From Citrobacter sp. (GTDB taxonomy: Bacteria; Pseudomonadota; Gammaproteobacteria; Enterobacterales; Enterobacteriaceae): 64,000 nucleotides of DNA. The position numbers and the translations under genes were made by a program. The notes below the pieces were generated by a model, which was not told where the DNA came from, made no database searches, and was given only the letters and a program-made list of their open reading frames with translations. The DNA lies in the NCBI GenBank assembly GCA_019415335.1, contig DXKH01000015.1, positions 62,001-126,000 on the forward strand, read 5' to 3'. This document shows positions 61,558 through 64,000 of this stretch, piece after piece (the first letter of the stretch is position 1; each line of letters opens with the position of its first letter).

Positions 61558-64000
61558 TTAACGTGGCAGCGCGGTGCCCCATTCACGCCACTCTTTCGGT
61601 TCACTTTCCAGCAGCAGGAAGTGTTTCCCCGCCTGCGCTTTCGGCGCCAGCGGAGTGCCAGGCGGTGTGGCGAAGGCAATGCCGCCGCGAATGAACTGAT
61701 TAAAGGTACCGGTCTTCACCACGCCGCCAGTCAGGCCAAAGTCCAGACTGTATCCGGATGCCAGCCAGAAGACGGAGTTGTTGCGGACCAGGTGCTGATA
61801 GCGTTGACTGATGCGCAAGGCGATCATCACGCGGTCAGACAGTGTGCCGAGCGTCATACCGGTGACGGTACCAACTTCAATCCCGCGGAACAGGACCGGC
61901 GTACCGATCGCCAGCGAGCCCGCTTCGGGGACTTCGAGCACAATACTCAGCCCGTCAAGGTAGCGTGAGTCGGTAATGGTCGCTTCCTGCAGTTCAAAGT
62001 CACGGCGCGGATTACCCCGACCCGGCTCGACGTTGATGTAGGGTTGCAGGATCGTGTCGAGATGTTCCACGCCAGCGGCCGAGATTTGCGGCGTAATCAC
62101 GGAGAAGCGCGTCCCGCCACGGGCGAAGGTCTGCACATATTCCGGATACAATACCGCCTTCGCCTGTACCTCGTTGCGTGAGGTGAGCAGTTCAAGCGTC
62201 TGAATCTGTCCGATATCAATGCCGAGGTAGCGAATAGGCATCCCGGCCGCCAGTTTCCCGGCATCAAAAGCGTGAAGGGTAATCTGCCCGCCAACCGCAC
62301 GAGCGGCGGTTTCGGAGGCATACAAAATGCGCTTATCGCCTTTGCGCTGACTGGCGCTGGCACCGCTGAGGTTATCAAAGCTGATCGCCCCCTTCAGCGC
62401 GCGCGACAGGGGAGAGGCCTGCACGGTCAACCCACTGCCGTTGAGCTGGACTTTAGCCCCGCCTTCGGCCCAGAAGACGCTGTTGCTGGTCAGCAGGTTG
62501 CGGTACTCCGGCTTAATATGGAGATCGATATCAAAGGCGTCGGCGCGCGGACGCACGGTGATCACTTCACCCACTTCAAATTTACGATACAGCACCACGG
62601 AACCGGCCTGCACGTCCGGCAATGTTTCTGCACGCAGGCTCAGGGTGGTGGTCGGCAGATCGCTGAGGCTGTTCTCCACCGCTTTTTCCAGGTTAGCGTA
62701 CAGCGGATAACTGGATTTCATTTCCCCTTTGCTGCCCGGCAATATGCGTATACCGCCGCTGATCCATTCGCTGGCGCTGGCACCGAGGAACTCAACGCCA
62801 TCCAGACCCACTTTGACATCCACACGACTGTTGACCACGAATTTACTGTCACCCTGAACCAGGTCGCGATGCTGTGGATCGACCGCTACGGTGAACTCGA
62901 CGCCTTTGCTGGTCAGCTTACGTTCGATTACCTGGCCCACCTGGACGCCGTGGAGGATCAGCGGTTGACCCGCATCGATACCGTAGCTTTCAGGCGCGGT
63001 CAGGATAAAGGTCAGGACGTCCGGTTCATGGAGCAGCGCTTTTTCTCCGGGGACAACCACGAACTCGCTGCGCGGTTCACCGGTGCCGGGCACCAGCTCA
63101 AAGGTTTTGCCCGTCAGTAACGAACTGATGTTGGCGTCACTTAACGAGAGTTTAGGGCTGCGCAGTTCAATGCGCGTGCCGTCGCGTAACAACGTCACGA
63201 CGCTGGGATCAACGGTCATTTCGCCGGTGACTTTACCGCCAGGCTGTAAATTCAGTCTGGTGAGCTCACCCACTTCCAGCCCCTGATACATGAGCGGCGT
63301 GGCGTTCGCTTTCAGCCCTTCGCCGCTGGGCAGTTCGAGCTTAACGATGACGCCACGCTGGCTGTGTGCGAGGTCGGCGTACAGGCCGAAGGTATCATCC
63401 TGATCTGCGACTTTTGACTCATCCGGGGAGTCAAAAGCGATGGCTCCGTTTACCAGGGCTGCCAGACTCTCCAGCTTAACCTTCGCTCCGCTCAGGCTGA
63501 TGTCGGCATTGACCCCTGAAACATTCCAGAAGCGACTGCCTTTCTTCACCAGGTTGGTAAAGCGGCGTTCAACCAGCACGTCAATGGTGACGCCCTGTTT
63601 GTTCGGGTTAATGCTGTAATCATAAACTCTGCCGACCGGGATCTTACGGAAATAAACCAGCGAACCGCTGTTCAGCGATCCCAGATCGGGCGCATTGAGA
63701 TGAATCATCAGATCGCCGTTATCCAGCCGATATTTCGGTTGGGTGTCGAGGGCGACGAAATGATCTTGCTCTTTGCCTTTACCAGGCATCATGCCGATAT
63801 AGTTGCCGCCAACCAACGCATCGAGCCCAGAGACGCCTGCGAGCGACGCTTTAGGCGTCACCAGCCAGAATTGCGTCTCTTCGCGCAGGGCGTCTTTCAT
63901 GTCGGATTTAATGCTGACCCGCACCTCAATTTTGCGCAAATCCTTGCTCAGGCTGATGTCCTGCACCGTACCCACCTCAACGCCCTGGTAGCGGACGGGC
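61558..64000 (-). CDS. letB: MCE-domain intermembrane transport protein LetB, 3' part
   Basis: The frame is open through the right edge, so the N-terminus (signal anchor and part of the first MCE domain) lies outside; about 814 of 877 residues are present. LetB (YebT) stacks seven MCE domains into a tunnel across the periplasm for lipid transport. The repeated PVRYxGVxVGxV-type motif at each domain start is visible several times (for example PLMYQGLEVGELTRL, PLILHGVQVGQVIER, PVLFRGIEVGTVTGM). rsmF follows 77 bp downstream on the same strand. Confidence 0.96.
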   Translation of the reverse strand, partial: PVRYQGVEVGTVQDISLSKDLRKIEVRVSIKSDMKDALREETQFWLVTPKASLAGVSGLDALVGGNYIGMMPGKGKEQDHFVALDTQPKYRLDNGDLMIHLNAPDLGSLNSGSLVYFRKIPVGRVYDYSINPNKQGVTIDVLVERRFTNLVKKGSRFWNVSGVNADISLSGAKVKLESLAALVNGAIAFDSPDESKVADQDDTFGLYADLAHSQRGVIVKLELPSGEGLKANATPLMYQGLEVGELTRLNLQPGGKVTGEMTVDPSVVTLLRDGTRIELRSPKLSLSDANISSLLTGKTFELVPGTGEPRSEFVVVPGEKALLHEPDVLTFILTAPESYGIDAGQPLILHGVQVGQVIERKLTSKGVEFTVAVDPQHRDLVQGDSKFVVNSRVDVKVGLDGVEFLGASASEWISGGIRILPGSKGEMKSSYPLYANLEKAVENSLSDLPTTTLSLRAETLPDVQAGSVVLYRKFEVGEVITVRPRADAFDIDLHIKPEYRNLLTSNSVFWAEGGAKVQLNGSGLTVQASPLSRALKGAISFDNLSGASASQRKGDKRILYASETAARAVGGQITLHAFDAGKLAAGMPIRYLGIDIGQIQTLELLTSRNEVQAKAVLYPEYVQTFARGGTRFSVITPQISAAGVEHLDTILQPYINVEPGRGNPRRDFELQEATITDSRYLDGLSIVLEVPEAGSLAIGTPVLFRGIEVGTVTGMTLGTLSDRVMIALRISQRYQHLVRNNSVFWLASGYSLDFGLTGGVVKTGTFNQFIRGGIAFATPPGTPLAPKAQAGKHFLLLESEPKEWREWGTALPR

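Overview
The window is chromosomal DNA of an enterobacterium of the Escherichia/Salmonella/Citrobacter group. Nearly every backbone gene matches an E. coli K-12 gene of the same length, and the order is that of the K-12 flhBAE to yebT segment. The gene content (rhiTN next to flhE, no torYZ beside cutC, no yebB between ruvC and ruvA) points to a relative such as Citrobacter rather than K-12 itself; the genus is an inference.

Backbone, 1-38183: flhB (3' part), flhA and flhE (flagellar export); rhiT-rhiN (rhamnogalacturonide uptake and hydrolysis) behind a strong KdgR-box match; argS; yecM-cutC with the MicL small RNA in the 3' end of cutC; cmoB-cmoA, yecN, yecE-yecD; aspS-nudB, yebC, ruvC, ruvAB; znuBC divergent from znuA-mepM across a Zur box; lpxM; pykA, hexR, zwf, edd, eda (central carbon metabolism, with a HexR box before zwf); purT (PurR box), yebG (LexA box), yebF, yebE, ptrB, exoX, yobB, holE.

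Mobile element, 38237-51552, between holE and yobA: about 13.3 kb bounded by an 11-bp near-perfect direct repeat, with a large serine recombinase just inside the left end. It holds a FimB-like tyrosine recombinase, a 1.8-kb gene-free region resembling a replication and control region (DnaA boxes, CACACAG repeats, 33-bp iterons with a palindrome, strong hairpins), a run of small overlapping genes ending in two HTH proteins, then a phage tape measure protein, about 770 nt of hairpin-rich gene-free DNA, a head decoration protein and a lambda-E-type major capsid protein. No terminase, portal, protease, tail tube or lysis gene is present, and the tail gene precedes the head genes. The best reading is a capsid-encoding phage satellite of unfamiliar design with one or two candidate structured RNAs. 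This is the most interesting part of the window.

Backbone resumes at 51630 with yobA-yebZ-yebY and the small RNA SdsR. Directly after SdsR lies the C-terminal fossil of a phage integrase followed by an O-antigen modification island (acyltransferase, gtrS-type glucosyltransferase, gtrB, gtrA; A+T-rich), probably left by a serotype-converting prophage. The backbone ends with pphA, yebW, yebV, rsmF and letB (partial).
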